Assembly: GCA_963674475.2 (NCBI GenBank)
Contig: CAXXFQ010000024.1
Coordinates: 1,047,964-1,111,963, forward strand
Direction of reading: 5' to 3'
DNA: 64,000 nt
From: CAXXFQ01 sp963674475
GTDB lineage: Bacteria; Planctomycetota; Planctomycetia; Pirellulales; Thermoguttaceae
Shown: one piece after another, positions 63,267 through 64,000 of the stretch
Numbering within the stretch: the stretch's first letter is position 1
Layout of the letters: each line of letters starts with the position of its first letter
Position numbers and translations under genes: made by a program
Notes under the pieces: model-generated
What the model was told of the DNA's origin: nothing
The model's database searches: none
What the model saw: only the letters and a program-made list of their open reading frames with translations

Positions 63267-64000
63267 TTACAGCAGTTTCGCTTTCAAGTCTTGCAAAAGT
63301 TTCACCCCGGCGCCGATCTCTTCTTTCTGGCGTTCGGGCTCTTGCGGAATCTCTCGCTCGATGGTCAGCGGACCGTCGTAGCCGATCTCTTTGAGGGTCG
63401 AGAGGAAATCTTCAAATCCGACGTCCCCTTGGCCCAGCGGCATCTCGCAGCCAAAATCGACGCCCGGTTTGTCCGACCATTTGCCGTCTTTGCAGTGGAC
63501 GCTCTTGACATACTTGCCGACCTTCTTGAGCGCTTCGATCGGGTTGCCGATCCCGTAGAGGATCATGTTGGCCGGATCGAAGTTCACGAACAGGTTGTCC
63601 CGGTCGACGTCGGCGATGAACTGCAACAGTCCCTCGGGCGTTTCCTGACCGGTTTCCAGATGGAGGCACTGACCGTTGGCCTTGCAGTGGTCGCAGATAT
63701 CCTGGGCCACTTCGACGGCACCCTTGTAAAGCGGATCGTTCTGGTCGTGGGGGACGAAGCCGATATGAAGCGCGACCCGCTCGACGCCCAAGAGCTTGGC
63801 GAAGTCGGCGATTTCCTTCATTTCGGTCGTTCGGGCCTCACGCGTTTCCGGCGGAACGAGCCCGACGGTTTGGGCGCTCATCGGGATGCTCTCGTAGCTT
63901 TCCCCTTCGAAACCACCGAAGACCACGCTGATCGTGATCCCGTATTCTTTGAGTTTGGCGAGAAATTCGTTTGCTTTTTCTTGAGTGCGCGACTCTTTAA
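63267..64000 (-). CDS. Sugar isomerase/epimerase-like TIM-barrel protein, arm 2 copy, cut by window edge
   Basis: This mirrors 52220-52953; the first 36 residues and the start lie beyond the window. The visible 244 residues are identical to the arm 1 copy and hold all metal-site blocks. Whether the start and RBS are also duplicated cannot be seen here. Confidence 0.85.
   Translation of the reverse strand, partial: KESRTQEKANEFLAKLKEYGITISVVFGGFEGESYESIPMSAQTVGLVPPETREARTTEMKEIADFAKLLGVERVALHIGFVPHDQNDPLYKGAVEVAQDICDHCKANGQCLHLETGQETPEGLLQFIADVDRDNLFVNFDPANMILYGIGNPIEALKKVGKYVKSVHCKDGKWSDKPGVDFGCEMPLGQGDVGFEDFLSTLKEIGYDGPLTIEREIPQEPERQKEEIGAGVKLLQDLKAKLL

Larger units (their letters stand above)
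58521..64000. repeat. Arm 2 of the large inverted duplication
   Basis: It is the mirror of arm 1 (52220-57700), continuing to the window edge. It carries an ileS copy without a start codon, a frameshifted P-II gene, and intact C_GCAxxG, arsR and (partial) TIM-barrel genes. The junction to the repeat array is within the sequence CCATGG|GACC, where arm 1 reads CCATGACC. Confidence 0.95.

Overview
The window looks like chromosomal DNA of a GC-rich member of the Planctomycetota, probably Pirellulales or Thermoguttaceae-like. The evidence is a full MoxR/DUF58/Bat operon, a PEP-CTERM secreted protein, Tat-targeted Gfo/Idh/MocA oxidoreductases, several secreted carbohydrate-active enzymes, a DoxX protein with a large insertion, and sugar-sensing regulators. 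No rRNA, tRNA, CRISPR array, phage module or intact insertion sequence was seen.

Layout. 0-2.5 kb: a NuoE-NuoF-ferredoxin fusion (NADH-oxidising subunit of a complex I-like or hydrogenase complex). 2.6-3.6 kb: a convergent class IV esterase. 4.0-14.2 kb: one long operon (MoxR ATPase, DUF58, BatD-like lipoprotein, BatA, BatB, TPR protein, BatD, BatE) closed by a strong terminator. 14.3-20.2 kb: a GntR/periplasmic-binding-protein type regulator, a Tat-exported sialidase-like protein, a DUF3524 glycosyltransferase related to tRNA-queuosine mannosyltransferase, and a secreted FAD oxidoreductase. 20.2-25.7 kb: a patch that looks lower in GC, with long non-coding stretches, a Cys/Met PLP enzyme, a flavin-binding protein, a radical SAM protein and a cold-shock protein. 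25.7-31.7 kb: an XylR-type regulator followed by a sugar-catabolic operon (secreted SMP-30-like lactonase, FGGY kinase, zinc-type dehydrogenase, deoxyribose-phosphate aldolase family). 32-41 kb: secreted proteins and a minus-strand glycan operon (FadR-type regulator, GH36-like enzyme, GH127-like arabinofuranosidase, beta-helix protein). 41-44 kb: a secreted transglutaminase-like/TIM-barrel protein. 44.3-46.4 kb: five consecutive small paralogous membrane proteins. 47-53 kb: DoxX, two Gfo/Idh/MocA paralogues, and a xylose-isomerase-like TIM-barrel protein.

From 52.2 kb to the window end lies a very large, almost perfect inverted duplication: arm 1 (52220-57700) holds the end of the TIM-barrel gene, an arsR gene, a C_GCAxxG_C_C redox gene, an atypical P-II gene and ileS, and arm 2 (58521-64000) is its reverse complement. 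The arms are 5481 and 5480 bp. The one difference I located is a 1-bp deletion that frameshifts the second P-II copy, and the second ileS has lost its start codon at the junction. The ~820 bp between the arms is mostly a tandem array of a ~145-bp unit that belongs to a dispersed repeat family also found at 20.6, 31.9 and 52.0 kb. This is either a recent repeat-mediated inversion-duplication or an assembly artefact; the sequence alone cannot decide.

Functional reading: the cell appears to harvest complex glycans outside the cytoplasm (GH36, GH127, sialidase, beta-helix, lactonase), import sugars and channel them through kinase/dehydrogenase/aldolase and oxidoreductase/isomerase routes, each under its own sugar-responsive regulator.
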